DNA from: an uncultured Collinsella sp. | Lineage (GTDB): Bacteria > Actinomycetota > Coriobacteriia > Coriobacteriales > Coriobacteriaceae | Reading direction: 5' to 3' | Assembly (NCBI GenBank): GCA_900758885.1 | Contig: CAAETD010000032.1 | Coordinates: 1-11,056 of the forward strand | DNA: 11,056 bases | Shown here: one piece after another, positions 1-6,855 of the stretch | Numbering within the stretch: the stretch's first letter is position 1 | Layout of the letters: each line of letters opens with the position of its first letter | Position numbers and translations under genes: made by a program | The notes under the pieces: generated by a model | Told to the model about the DNA's origin: nothing | What the model saw: the letters and a program-made list of their open reading frames with translations, nothing else | Database searches by the model: none

Positions 1-684
1 CTGCTTACCCATCAGGACCGGCTCGCCATTGGGGCCGGTAAAGCCGGCACGCAGGTTGAGCAGCGGATCGTGCGGAGCAATGCCCAACTCGGCCGCCTGC
101 TCGGTATTGGCACGAACGGCCTCGACCGTGCGGTAGCCAACCGAGACAATCGGCGTTCCGCCAACACGCTCGACCTCGGCAAAAATCGACTTGTCCTCAA
201 GATCGGCCGTCAACAGCTCACGGTAGGCGTCAAACGGCACAAAGTTGTTCTCCTCAAAGATGGGCTCGCCGTCGGCTGTACGCACGCGCTTGATATGCAG
301 CAGCAGCGCATCCTTCTGCAGGCCAAAGAACTCCATCTCGTTTTGGCGCGCCGGAACAATCTGGCGATCGATCACGTGCGCACCGGCCTTCATGCCGTTG
401 CCGGCACACAGCGCGGTAAACGTCTGCAGCGTCGAGGCGTGGAACTGGCGATTGATGTGCGGCGTGGAAACAAAGGTGCCGCGGCCCTGCTGCTTAACCA
501 GGTAGCCATCGGAGCACAGCTCCTCGACGGCGCGGCGCACCGTAATGCGGCTCACGTCGTACTGCTCGGCTAGCTCAAGCTCGGACGGAATACGCTCCTT
601 GGGTGCATAAACACCTTTCTCGATCGCATCCTTGATTTCGTCGTAAATCTGCTGGTAAAGCGGTGCATTTTTGGGCGCAGGCAT
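1..684 (-). CDS. GntR-family transcriptional regulator with UTRA domain (3' end cut by window edge)
   Basis: A ligand-responsive DNA-binding repressor of the HutC/FarR (UTRA) branch of the GntR family. The frame opens at ATG 682-684 and stays open to base 1, giving 228 residues. Family members are usually near 240, so only a short C-terminal piece is missing. Residues 1-75 form the winged helix-turn-helix: a helix around YQQIYDEIKDAIEKG, then RIPSELELAEQYDVSRITVR and the wing GRGTFV. The UTRA effector-binding domain follows from about residue 90. UTRA domains commonly bind sugar phosphates or related small molecules. The Shine-Dalgarno is weak (AAGAG about 10 nt upstream). A motif A site lies upstream at 718-733 and recurs in front of the EIIAB and EamA genes, so this protein may regulate itself and the PTS genes. 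The family call is firm; the target set is inference. Confidence 0.93.
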   Translation of the reverse strand, partial: MPAPKNAPLYQQIYDEIKDAIEKGVYAPKERIPSELELAEQYDVSRITVRRAVEELCSDGYLVKQQGRGTFVSTPHINRQFHASTLQTFTALCAGNGMKAGAHVIDRQIVPARQNEMEFFGLQKDALLLHIKRVRTADGEPIFEENNFVPFDAYRELLTADLEDKSIFAEVERVGGTPIVSVGYRTVEAVRANTEQAAELGIAPHDPLLNLRAGFTGPNGEPVLMGKQ

Positions 685-698
685 ATCTAAACACTCTT

Positions 699-714
699 AT
701 CGAAATATCGAAAT
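699..714. repeat. Tandem 8-bp direct repeat in the gntR leader
   Basis: ATCGAAAT is repeated perfectly twice in tandem (699-706 and 707-714), between the start codon of the left-edge gntR and its motif A site. It could be an extra protein-binding site or a chance AT-rich repeat. Confidence 0.45.
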
Positions 715-717
715 AAC

Positions 718-733
718 TAATACGTATATAACG
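718..733 (-). promoter_or_regulatory. Motif A operator-like site upstream of the left-edge gntR
   Basis: Read on the minus strand the site is CGTTATATACGTATTA. It shares the CGTTATA-N2-CGT layout with 8144-8159 (CGTTATAGTCGTTATA) and resembles 6856-6871. It sits 34 bp upstream of the gntR start in an AT-rich stretch that should hold the promoter, which suits autoregulation. No clear -35/-10 pair could be fixed here. The rest of 685-904 holds hairpins and no gene. Confidence 0.5.
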
Positions 734-776
734 TCTAGTTTCATATTACCTCATAATGATAAAACGATACACCCTC

Positions 777-820
777 CCTACCAAAAAGCGACAGCTTCAT
801 TTTGGTAGGTTTTATCTGGG
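777..820. repeat. REP-like hairpin repeat, copy 1
   Basis: A perfect 10-bp stem, CCTACCAAAA (777-786) with TTTTGGTAGG (800-809), encloses a loop with GACAG, followed by TTTTATCTGGG. The 44-bp unit matches 2912-2955 at 40 of 44 positions by hand alignment. It lies in the gap between the YitT stop and the left-edge gntR start. It has no U-tract typical of a terminator, so a dispersed intergenic repeat is the better call. Confidence 0.7.
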
Positions 821-822
821 CA

Positions 823-867
823 AACGAGAGCCTCTCGAAAGCAACGGGGCTTTCGGGGGGGCTCGTT
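823..867 (-). terminator. Hairpin downstream of the YitT gene, possible weak terminator
   Basis: The inner stem CGAAAGC (836-842)/GCTTTCG (849-855) is nested in an outer stem AACGAG (823-828)/CTCGTT (862-867). It lies about 40 nt past the YitT stop codon. On the minus strand it is followed only by TTTGCCC, so a U-tract is nearly absent and termination would be weak. Confidence 0.3.
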
Positions 868-904
868 CGGATGGGTTGCGCAGGACCGGCAAAATGCCAA
901 TACC

Positions 905-1912
905 CTACTTGCCGTCGTCCTGCTGCAGGCTGTCCTGTTCGCTGAGGCGCGCCTGCCTGCTGGCCATGCGTGCGGGCTTGTCGGGATCGGGAACGGCCGT
1001 GGGCATGGGCTCATCGACATGACCACCCCACCAGCCGCCCACAAAGTTGAGCGTGTGGAACACGTTGATCACGGCGCCGGGATCAACGTCGCACACCAGC
1101 TTGATAATGTCCTGACTCTCGTAGGTCGAGACAACGGTGTTCAGCAGGTACATCTTTTCGCGGCTGTATCCGCCAACGACCTCGGCGCAGCTAATGCCGT
1201 GCTGAAAATGGTTTACGTAGGCAGTCATGACCTCGTCTGCCTTACGCGTCGTGATCTGCAGCGTCACGCGATCGTAGCGACGATAGAAACTGTCGATAGT
1301 CTTGGTCGAAATAAACTGGAACACGATGGAATACGCCGCCTTGTCCCAGCCAAACATAAAGCCAAAGATCGCCAGGATAAAGCAGTTGAAACCAAAGATG
1401 ACGCCCCAGATGGTCTTGCCCGTGTGGTTGGAAACCCACAGCGCGATAAAGTCGGTGCCGCCGGTGGATGCGCCGGATTTAAGCGCGATGGCAGCGCCCA
1501 GACCCGAGACCACGCCGCCAAAAATGATGAGCATGATCTTGTCGCCCAAAAACGGCGCGAAGTGAAAGACGTTGAGGAACAGCGATGAGAGCACGACCTG
1601 CATCATCGAGAAGATGACGAAGCGCTTGCTAATGCCGCTCCAACATAGGAGTGCCACGGGGATGTTGAGCGCGAGCATACCGAGCGAGATGTCGATGTGA
1701 ACGCCGCCCAGCGAGGTAACGCGATCGAGCAGGACCGCAACGCCGGTGAGGCCGCTCGGAAGCAAGTCGGCGGGCTGAATGAACGCCTGGATCAGGAATG
1801 TCTGGAGAACGGCGGAAATCGTGACCGCCACGGCAGTAATAGCGCGGCGGACGATGGTGAGGCGGCCGAGTACGAGCACTCGGTCCGTGAGCTGATCGAT
1901 GGCGTTCGCCAC
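905..1912 (-). CDS. YitT-family multipass membrane protein (DUF161 plus DUF2179)
   Basis: An integral membrane protein of the YitT/YvjA family, whose transported substrate is not established. The start is GTG at 1910-1912, with a strong Shine-Dalgarno (GAAAGGAG, 5 nt spacing). It gives 335 residues, near the upper end for the family. Five or so hydrophobic segments occupy about residues 22-205. They include the conserved SGLTGVA (residues 53-59) and KSGASTGGTDFIA (145-157), both hallmarks of the family. From about residue 208 comes the soluble DUF2179 domain with ITTRKADEV, GVVGGYS-like and LVCDV segments. The last 35 residues are charged, probably disordered, and contain repeated Pro/Asp. 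The gene is monocistronic: an extended -10 lies upstream and hairpins lie on both sides. No link to the sugar genes is visible beyond position. Confidence 0.9.
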   Translation of the reverse strand: MANAIDQLTDRVLVLGRLTIVRRAITAVAVTISAVLQTFLIQAFIQPADLLPSGLTGVAVLLDRVTSLGGVHIDISLGMLALNIPVALLCWSGISKRFVIFSMMQVVLSSLFLNVFHFAPFLGDKIMLIIFGGVVSGLGAAIALKSGASTGGTDFIALWVSNHTGKTIWGVIFGFNCFILAIFGFMFGWDKAAYSIVFQFISTKTIDSFYRRYDRVTLQITTRKADEVMTAYVNHFQHGISCAEVVGGYSREKMYLLNTVVSTYESQDIIKLVCDVDPGAVINVFHTLNFVGGWWGGHVDEPMPTAVPDPDKPARMASRQARLSEQDSLQQDDGK

Positions 1913-1957
1913 GCAGGCTCCTTTCGAAGGCAGATGTAGTTGTGGGGTATGTCCGCG

Positions 1958-1966
1958 ATTGTAGCA
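1958..1966 (-). promoter_or_regulatory. Extended -10 promoter for the YitT gene
   Basis: On the minus strand the sequence is TGCTACAAT, an extended -10 element (TGn plus TACAAT). It lies about 45 nt upstream of the GTG start. A TTGAAG further upstream is spaced 20 bp away, too wide for a good -35, so the extended -10 would carry most of the promoter strength. Confidence 0.5.
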
Positions 1967-2050
1967 TGGAGCGTGCGGGGGCGCTTCAATTCACCCTCTC
2001 TCGACAACCAAAGCGGGACCAGCAACCCCACGACCAAAGGCCCAAATTAC

Positions 2051-2169
2051 AAGTGAGTAGACTTTACGCGACCTGCAGAGCACACCCAAAACCGCCACCC
2101 CTGTGACCTGCGGTTTTACTAGAGCAGATGCGCTTTGTGCTCGTCCTGCACCAAAAAGTCTACTCACTT
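2051..2169. repeat. 119-bp element bounded by 15-bp perfect inverted repeats with nested stems
   Basis: The arms 2051-2065 and 2155-2169 are perfect 15-bp inverted repeats (AAGTGAGTAGACTTT). Inside are two further perfect pairings: GAGCACA (2078-2084) with TGTGCTC (2136-2142), and AAAACCGC (2088-2095) with GCGGTTTT (2110-2117). The first internal loop is symmetric, 12 nt on each side. There is no open reading frame of note. The nested layout suggests a structured RNA or a small non-autonomous mobile element. This is the main content of the 1913-2266 gap. Confidence 0.65.
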
Positions 2170-2216
2170 AATCCGAATCGAAGCCAAACGGATCCAAATA
2201 GATGACAAATTAAGCC

Positions 2217-2262
2217 AATCCGCAGCAAAAGACGCGTGAATCAGTGCTTCTCGCGGCGGATT
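2217..2262 (-). terminator. Hairpin just after the HAD gene, possible terminator
   Basis: AATCCGC (2217-2223) pairs with GCGGATT (2256-2262), with AGCA/TGCT (2224-2227/2245-2248) stacked inside. It begins 4 nt after the HAD stop codon on the minus strand and is followed by TTAATTTG. The loop is large and the U-tract broken, so this is a weak call. Confidence 0.35.
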
Positions 2263-2266
2263 GACG

Positions 2267-2896
2267 CTACAAAGCGGCCAAAATGTCGGTCAGATTATCA
2301 ATAACGGCATCGGCTCGCGATTGATCGAGGTTGACGCCCTCGTGCGGACGCAGTGCCAGGACGCGGGCGCCGGAACGTTTGCCAGCCTCGATCCCCAAAG
2401 GCGAATCCTCGATAACCAGGCACTCGGCAGGCTCCACCCCCAGCGCCTCCATGGCACGCAGGTAGATCTCGGGGTCGGGCTTAAACGCACTGCACTCGTG
2501 ACCGCTGATGGTGTAGTCCAGCACGTCGGCGATACCGGCAATCTCCACCAGCTCGTCGATCAACTCGCGATAGGACGAGCTCGCGATGGCACACTTCACG
2601 CCACGCTCGTGCAGCTCACGCATCACCGGCTCCGTCTGCTCGTTGAGCAGCTCGGTATACGGAACGGGATGGTCCGGGCTATAGACCTGCTTGTACTCCA
2701 CGCGCAGACGCTCGCGCAGCTCAACATCGTCGGGCACCAGCGCCTCCCAAATGGCGGGCTCGTTAGACCCCGAAAGATCGGGGATCTCGTCAAAGTGGAA
2801 GCCCTTCTCCTCCATAAACGCCACGCGGCGACGGTTGTAGAACCACTCGGTATCGACCAGCACGCCGTCCATATCAAACAGCACTGCCTTGATCAT
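2267..2896 (-). CDS. HAD-superfamily phosphatase/phosphomutase, beta-phosphoglucomutase-like
   Basis: A 209-residue haloacid dehalogenase subfamily IA protein that acts on phosphorylated small molecules in the cytoplasm. Motif I is DMDGVLVD, with the Asp nucleophile at residue 8 and the acid/base Asp at 10. Motif II is ASSS (105-108), motif III is Lys139 in KPDPEIY, and motif IV is EDSPLGI with Glu163 and Asp164. Residues about 16-85 form the helical cap. The start at 2894-2896 is chosen because GGAGG sits 8 nt upstream; earlier in-frame ATGs (2902 and beyond) lack a spaced Shine-Dalgarno or lie in repeat sequence. It is downstream of the PTS/deglycase genes but separated by a strong terminator, so it is probably transcribed separately. 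Its substrate cannot be told from sequence; a sugar phosphate is likely. The last residues (LTDILAAL) reach the expected family end. Confidence 0.9.
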   Translation of the reverse strand: MIKAVLFDMDGVLVDTEWFYNRRRVAFMEEKGFHFDEIPDLSGSNEPAIWEALVPDDVELRERLRVEYKQVYSPDHPVPYTELLNEQTEPVMRELHERGVKCAIASSSYRELIDELVEIAGIADVLDYTISGHECSAFKPDPEIYLRAMEALGVEPAECLVIEDSPLGIEAGKRSGARVLALRPHEGVNLDQSRADAVIDNLTDILAAL

Positions 2897-2911
2897 ACGC
2901 ATCTCCTCCCA

Positions 2912-2955
2912 CCTGCCAAAAAGGGACAGGTTTATTTTGGTAGGTTTTATCTGGG
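2912..2955. repeat. REP-like hairpin repeat, copy 2
   Basis: CCTGCCAAAA (2912-2921) pairs with TTTTGGTAGG (2935-2944), with a G-U wobble, around a loop carrying GGGACAGG, followed by TTTTATCTGGG. It matches 777-820 at 40 of 44 positions. It ends about 3 nt upstream of the Shine-Dalgarno of the HAD gene, so in a longer transcript it would fold next to that ribosome binding site. Confidence 0.7.
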
Positions 2956-2987
2956 GTTTTATGGCGCGACAGACACGCCCTCCCCAG
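2951..2987. repeat. Small inverted repeat between terminator and HAD gene
   Basis: CTGGGG (2951-2956) pairs with CCCCAG (2982-2987), and inside it GGCG (2963-2966) with CGCC (2976-2979). It touches the end of the second REP-like copy. Function unknown. Confidence 0.4.
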
Positions 2988-2990
2988 AGC

Positions 2991-3022
2991 AAAAAGGGGA
3001 CGGGGCGCAAGCCCCATCCCCT
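2991..3022 (-). terminator. Intrinsic terminator of the PTS/deglycase operon
   Basis: A 12-bp GC-rich stem, AGGGGATGGGGC (3022-3011 on the minus strand) with GCCCCGTCCCCT (3006-2995), closes a TTGC tetraloop. One position is a G-U wobble in the minus-strand RNA. Five U residues (2995-2991) overlap and follow the stem. It lies about 33 nt past the stop of the 3056-4039 deglycase gene, in the correct orientation for that operon. Confidence 0.85.
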
Positions 3023-3055
3023 CTCAATCAACCCGTAAGGTCTACTTACTTGTGA

Positions 3056-4039
3056 TTAGTAGGAAAGCTTCCACATGTAGCGACGCATGGTCAGCGGGTG
3101 CTGACGGGCCTCGGCGATCTGGTTGCCGTACTCACGCATAACGGCGAGGTGCAGCAGCGGGTTGAAGTAGGTGACGACGCTCGCGGGCACGGCGTCAGCC
3201 AGGCCGTAGTCCTTGGAGTCGATCAGAGCGACCTTGGCGCCCATGCGCTTAAGGAAGGTGAGGGCGCGGGCGTCCATCGGACGGGTAGCGCCATCGGACA
3301 TGAAGAAGACGTAGGGCTTACCCTCGGTGGAAACCTCGAACGGGCCGTGGAAGTACTCACCGGTGTTGTAGGCGGCGGCGTCGATCCACTGCATCTCGGT
3401 GAACAGGAAGGCGGCGTGAGAATAAGCCATCTTCTCGGAGGCACCGGAAGCCATGAAGTAGATCATCTTGTCGTCCTTGAAGTCCTCGGCGAACTTCTTG
3501 GCGAGCTTCTTGCAGGACTGAGCGGCGTTCTCGCAGAGCTCGAAGACGTTGGTGAGGCCGGTGATCATGTCCTCGTAGTGGTCATAACCCTCGGTCTGCT
3601 GAAGGATCTCGACAGCAAGAGCGATGGCGTAGCCGGGCTTCTCGCACTTGGCAGCGAAGTTGGCGTGGAAGCCGTGAACGATGACGTAGTCAGCGTCGAC
3701 GGTCAGAGCGGAGCCAGCCTTGTTGGTGAGGGAGACGACCGGGCAGTTGTGCTTCTTGGCGGTCTTGTTGGCCTCGACGGTCTCGGGCGTGGAGCCACCG
3801 AGGGAGCAGGTGATCACGAAGGTGTGCTCGTTGACCCAGGAAGGCGTGTCGTAGTTGAACTCGTTAGCAGTGAAGATCTGAACGTTCAGCTTGTCCGTGT
3901 TGTTGGCCAGGAAGTACTTGGCGGGGTAAAGGTCGGACATGGAAGCACCGCAGCCGACGAAAGCGACGCTGTGGATCTCGTGGTTGGACAGGACGTCAGC
4001 GACGATCTGCTTAGGGAGGTTAAGGTCGATCTCGTACAT
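3056..4039 (-). CDS. FraB-like SIS-domain deglycase (Amadori 6-phosphate lyase), paralogue 1
   Basis: A 327-residue double-SIS protein of the FraB/FrlB/GfrE-F family. These cytoplasmic enzymes split 6-phosphorylated Amadori compounds into glucose 6-phosphate and an amino acid. The first SIS domain starts at FVGCGASMSDLYPAKYF (residues 28-44). The second carries TEMQWID and GEYFHGPFE. By comparison with Salmonella FraB (Glu214 and His230, from memory), Glu215 and His231 form the likely catalytic pair. The LQQTEGY segment and the C-terminal ARQHPLTMRRYMWKLSY also match FraB closely, and the length fits. ATG 4037-4039 is chosen because AAAGGA lies 9 nt upstream; the preceding in-frame ATG at 4048 has none. 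It is the last gene of the PTS operon, after a 198-nt gap with two hairpins. A different sugar-phosphate isomerase role is possible. Confidence 0.88.
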   Translation of the reverse strand: MYEIDLNLPKQIVADVLSNHEIHSVAFVGCGASMSDLYPAKYFLANNTDKLNVQIFTANEFNYDTPSWVNEHTFVITCSLGGSTPETVEANKTAKKHNCPVVSLTNKAGSALTVDADYVIVHGFHANFAAKCEKPGYAIALAVEILQQTEGYDHYEDMITGLTNVFELCENAAQSCKKLAKKFAEDFKDDKMIYFMASGASEKMAYSHAAFLFTEMQWIDAAAYNTGEYFHGPFEVSTEGKPYVFFMSDGATRPMDARALTFLKRMGAKVALIDSKDYGLADAVPASVVTYFNPLLHLAVMREYGNQIAEARQHPLTMRRYMWKLSY

Positions 4040-4129
4040 CTGACACATTCCTTTCAATTTTTGCGGCGCCACATTGCCGGGCGCTCGCAGGGTTACCGTG
4101 ATTTGGACCGAGTCGCCGGTCCGTTGAGG

Positions 4130-4160
4130 ATGTGTCAAAGGAACTGTCCCTTTGACACAT
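4130..4160. repeat. Perfect 12-bp hairpin with GGGACAG core in the EIID-deglycase gap
   Basis: ATGTGTCAAAGG (4130-4141) pairs perfectly with CCTTTGACACAT (4149-4160) around a 7-nt loop. Read on the minus strand the apex is GGGACAGTTCC, the same core as the hairpins at 2912 and 10404, with an unrelated stem. There is no U-tract on the minus strand, so it is not an obvious terminator for the operon. Confidence 0.7.
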
Positions 4161-4172
4161 TTAGGGATGGAA

Positions 4173-4203
4173 GCCTGCCTGGGGTATGGGATGCCAGGCA
4201 GGC
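4173..4203 (-). promoter_or_regulatory. Intercistronic hairpin between EIID and deglycase genes
   Basis: GCCTGCCTGG (4173-4182) pairs perfectly with CCAGGCAGGC (4194-4203) around an 11-nt loop. It begins 34 nt after the EIID stop. On the minus strand it is followed by TTCCATCCC, so a U-tract is poor. It may slow transcription, or protect the upstream PTS message, and so lower expression of the deglycase. Confidence 0.5.
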
Positions 4204-4237
4204 CCCCGGGGGAAAGCGGTTAGGCGCTTAGTCGCGA

Positions 4238-5071
4238 CTAGGCCAGGATGCCGGCCGCGGAGAGGGCGATGCCGCCCACGATGGCGATCACGAGAAGCCA
4301 ACCGGTGTTGACGTTCTTCTTGATGAGCCAGTACATAAGGCCGGTGAGGCCGAGGGAGATCATCTGGGGCATCATGCCGTCCAGGATGTCCTGGATCACG
4401 ACGGTGCCGTCAGCGAACTGCAGCGGGGTGGTGGCGCCGATCAGCGTGGCGATCATGCCGCCCACGGACATAAGGCCCACGATGCCGCAGACATACATGA
4501 GCTTCTCCATGAGGTCGCCGCCCTGAAGCTTGCTCAGGTACTCGTGGCCGCCCTGATATCCCATCTTGGCTGCGAACCAAGTAATCAGCACGGAGGGGAC
4601 GATGGAGATGAGAAGGGCCAGGATCGGGCCCATGATGGAGCCCTGCTGAGCCAGCTGAACGCCCAAGCCAAAGGCGATAACGCGGATGGTGCCCTGGAAG
4701 AAGGAGTCACCGATGCCGGAAAGCGGGCCCATAAGGGAAGTCTTGACCGCGTTGATCGAATCGGGGTCGAAGTTCTCGGGATCCTTGGCGTACTCCTCCT
4801 CCATGGAGGCGGCGAGGCCCAGGATGAAAGCGCTCGTCTGCGGGGTGCAGTTGTAGAACGCCATGTGACGGTGGTAAGCCTCTTTCTTAGCAGCAAGCTG
4901 CTTGGGGTCGGACTCGTCCGGATAGAGGCGATCGAGCGTGGGAACCATACCGTAGAGGAAGCCCATGTTCATCTGACGCTCGTAGTTCCAAGAGGCCTGG
5001 ATGGCCCAGGAGCGCCAGAAGAACTGGCTGACCTTCTTGTTCAGGGACACGTCCTTGGTTGCGGTTGCCAT
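4238..5071 (-). CDS. PTS mannose/fructose/sorbose-family EIID membrane component
   Basis: A 277-residue EIID protein. With EIIC it forms the translocation channel of a mannose-family phosphotransferase system. The family signature is visible in order: FWRSWAIQASWNYERQMNMGF (residues about 18-38), the Tyr/His-rich HRHMAFYNCTP and the conserved SLMGPLSGIGDSFFQGT. Hydrophobic segments follow in the C-terminal half. ATG 5069-5071 is chosen over upstream in-frame starts because AAGGAGG lies 8 nt before it. That Shine-Dalgarno overlaps the EIIC stop codon, and the gap to EIIC is 13 nt, which points to translational coupling. A 12-bp palindrome (4229-4240) covers the stop codon. Sugar specificity cannot be read from this family; the flanking deglycases suggest glycated amino acids. 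Confidence 0.95.
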   Translation of the reverse strand: MATATKDVSLNKKVSQFFWRSWAIQASWNYERQMNMGFLYGMVPTLDRLYPDESDPKQLAAKKEAYHRHMAFYNCTPQTSAFILGLAASMEEEYAKDPENFDPDSINAVKTSLMGPLSGIGDSFFQGTIRVIAFGLGVQLAQQGSIMGPILALLISIVPSVLITWFAAKMGYQGGHEYLSKLQGGDLMEKLMYVCGIVGLMSVGGMIATLIGATTPLQFADGTVVIQDILDGMMPQMISLGLTGLMYWLIKKNVNTGWLLVIAIVGGIALSAAGILA

Positions 5072-5084
5072 AGTGTGTTCCTCC

Positions 5085-5879
5085 TTAGTCTTCGTCGTCT
5101 TCGAGCGGATCGTAGTCGGAATCGACACCGGCGGCTGCATGGGAACCGTTGAACTTGAAGCCCATGAAGACGACAGCCAGGCACACACCGATCAGAGCGA
5201 CCGCGATGACGGACAGTTTGAGGTAAGCGGCGAGCAGGAAACCGATGAACAGGAACGGAGTCATACCCTTCTTGATCATCATGGTGAGCAGCAGGGCCAA
5301 GCCGTAGGCGGTCATGATCTTGGTCGAAACGTTAAGACCAGTGGACAGCCACTCGGGAACCATGTTGACGATGGCCTGAACCAGGTCGGTGCCAACAAAG
5401 ACGGCGAGGAAGATCGGCAGGAAGTACATGATGGCGTACAAACCGGAGCCGGCGCAGATGTGCATACGGTAGGCGGTCTTGAACTTTCCGTTATCAATCG
5501 CGTTATCTGCCACATGGGTGAGGACGGCGATGATGGAACGGAACACGATGCCGAGGAGCTGACCCAGGACGGCGACCGGGATGGCGATCGTCATGGCGGT
5601 CTCGGCGGAAGCATCGGTCAGGCACGCGAAGGCAGCGGCCACGATGCCGCCCAGGACCATATCGGGCGGAACGGCGGCACCGACCTGCACCAGGCCCATG
5701 GACACGAGCTCGACGGCGGCACCGACGGCAAGGCCGGTGGGCACATCGCCCAGCAGCAGACCGACGAGCGTAGCGCCAACGAGGGGCTGCTCGAAGTTAA
5801 GACGACCGAGCAGGCGGGAGTCCCACATGCAGAACACGCCGACGAGGCCGACGAGCACCGCACTGATGAACGTATTCAT
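5085..5879 (-). CDS. PTS mannose/fructose/sorbose-family EIIC membrane component
   Basis: A 264-residue multipass EIIC protein, which carries the sugar across the membrane together with EIID. Family features are GFVGVF-like MWDSRLLGRLNFEQPLV near residues 18-34, then LLLGDVPTGLAVGAAVELVSMG and the conserved VGAAVPPDMVLGGIVAAAF. Further membrane segments run to about residue 245. The C-terminal tail is strongly acidic (DYDPLEDDED). ATG 5877-5879 has AAAGGAG at a workable distance. The gene is 36 nt downstream of EIIAB, and that gap includes a small CAGGC/GCCTG hairpin (5897-5910) with a 4-nt loop. Confidence 0.95.
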   Translation of the reverse strand: MNTFISAVLVGLVGVFCMWDSRLLGRLNFEQPLVGATLVGLLLGDVPTGLAVGAAVELVSMGLVQVGAAVPPDMVLGGIVAAAFACLTDASAETAMTIAIPVAVLGQLLGIVFRSIIAVLTHVADNAIDNGKFKTAYRMHICAGSGLYAIMYFLPIFLAVFVGTDLVQAIVNMVPEWLSTGLNVSTKIMTAYGLALLLTMMIKKGMTPFLFIGFLLAAYLKLSVIAVALIGVCLAVVFMGFKFNGSHAAAGVDSDYDPLEDDED

Positions 5880-5896
5880 ACCCTTCTCCTTTCAGT

Positions 5897-5910
5897 CAGG
5901 CAAAAGCCTG
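5897..5910 (-). promoter_or_regulatory. Small intercistronic hairpin between EIIAB and EIIC
   Basis: CAGGC (5897-5901) pairs with GCCTG (5906-5910) around a 4-nt loop. It is just after the EIIAB stop and before the EIIC Shine-Dalgarno. It may help set the EIIAB to EIIC ratio. Short and weakly supported. Confidence 0.3.
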
Positions 5911-5915
5911 GTTGA

Positions 5916-6839
5916 TTACAGCTTGGCGTCGATGTCGACGCTCTGATACGTAGGGGTCTGCTGGACATAGAGCTTAATGCCCATGTCGAGCAGCTGGTTG
6001 ACGTCGGCCTTCTGGGTGGCGTCGAGGAAGACGGAGCTGTCCTTGCCGCCGACCTGATCGGCACCGTCGTGGTTGGCGGTGGCGCCCAGGTTGATGGCAT
6101 CGAGCTTGTAGCCCTGGCAGAACTGCAACATCTCGGCAGTGTTGCCAAAGACGAACATGACGCGCTCGCCGAGGGTGTTGAGCTTGTCCATCTTGGCGAG
6201 GGCACGCTCGACGGTGAAGACGTTCAGGCGCACGCCCTGGGGCTTGGCCAGCTTAAGAGCGCCCTTCTTGATGTCATCGTTGGCGGCAGCGTTGTCGACG
6301 ACGATGATGCGCTCGGCCTGAACCTTGGTGGTCCAGGTAAAGACGACCTGGCCGTGCAGCAGACGGTAGTCAAGACGTGCGAGGACGATCTTGGCGGGAC
6401 CGGAGCTGTGACGGGACGCCTTGGCCTTCTTGGCGGGAGCCGCGGCGACCTCGACCGGTGCGTTGGGGTTGGTCAGACCGGTGCGGGCCTCGTTGATGAG
6501 GGCCGCGAGCTCGGCGCCCTTGACGGGGACGGGGCTCATAGCAAGCGTCAGTGCCAGCGGAATGTTGAAACCGCTGACAACCGTGAACTTCGTGCCGTTC
6601 TTGGAAAGCTCGACCATGCTGTTGTTGACCGAGCTGCCGAGCATATCGGTCAGCACATAGACGGTGTCGTCCGCGTTGAACGTGGCGATCATGGCGTCCA
6701 CCTTATTGGTGATGGGCTCCTTGTCGTCACGAGCAAGCGACACAACGTGGACGTTCGACACGTCACCGAGAACCATCTCGAGCGTGTCTTTGGCGCCTGC
6801 GGCCAGGCCGCCATGAGATGCGAGAATGATCTGATTCAT
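5916..6839 (-). CDS. PTS mannose-family fused EIIA-EIIB phosphocarrier
   Basis: A 307-residue cytoplasmic protein joining both phosphocarrier domains, as in ManX. EIIA covers residues 1-125: the phosphorylated His is His9 in IILASHGG, followed by TDMLGSSVNNS and the SGFNIPL segment. A linker rich in Ala, Pro and Lys (about 126-148) leads to EIIB. EIIB begins at KIVLARLDYRLLHGQVV, where His162 is the expected phosphorylation site. Phosphate would pass from HPr to His9 to His162 and then to the incoming substrate. ATG 6837-6839 has a strong GGAGGAGG Shine-Dalgarno. This is the first gene of the EIIAB-EIIC-EIID set; a consensus -10 and a motif A site lie directly upstream. The Salmonella gfr PTS has comparable components. 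Confidence 0.95.
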   Translation of the reverse strand: MNQIILASHGGLAAGAKDTLEMVLGDVSNVHVVSLARDDKEPITNKVDAMIATFNADDTVYVLTDMLGSSVNNSMVELSKNGTKFTVVSGFNIPLALTLAMSPVPVKGAELAALINEARTGLTNPNAPVEVAAAPAKKAKASRHSSGPAKIVLARLDYRLLHGQVVFTWTTKVQAERIIVVDNAAANDDIKKGALKLAKPQGVRLNVFTVERALAKMDKLNTLGERVMFVFGNTAEMLQFCQGYKLDAINLGATANHDGADQVGGKDSSVFLDATQKADVNQLLDMGIKLYVQQTPTYQSVDIDAKL

Positions 6840-6855
6840 CTTGCCTCCTCCTTTT

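Noticed and set aside
1..684. Left-edge gntR as a truncated pseudogene
   Set aside because: The frame is open to the first base and all domain parts are present; the missing end is explained by the window edge.
2051..2169. CRISPR repeat pair
   Set aside because: The two matching arms are inverted rather than direct, and there are only two with no regular spacers.
2897..3031. N-terminal extension of the HAD protein
   Set aside because: It would translate the operon terminator and the REP-like hairpin. The start at 2896 has GGAGG at 8 nt and begins directly with the motif I strand.
4040..4138. N-terminal extension of the 3056-4039 deglycase to an ATG at 4138
   Set aside because: The added residues run into the GGGACAG hairpin, have no family similarity, and the ATG at 4039 has a well-placed AAAGGA and gives the length of FraB.
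3098..4231. Long open frame on the plus strand (377 codons) opposite the 3056-4039 deglycase
   Set aside because: It mirrors a gene with clear family motifs, its product is a Gly/Val/Leu/Asp-rich low-complexity sequence without domains, and no ribosome binding site is evident. The same applies to plus-strand frames at 4544-5152, 5001-5915, 6069-6872 and 8522-9496.
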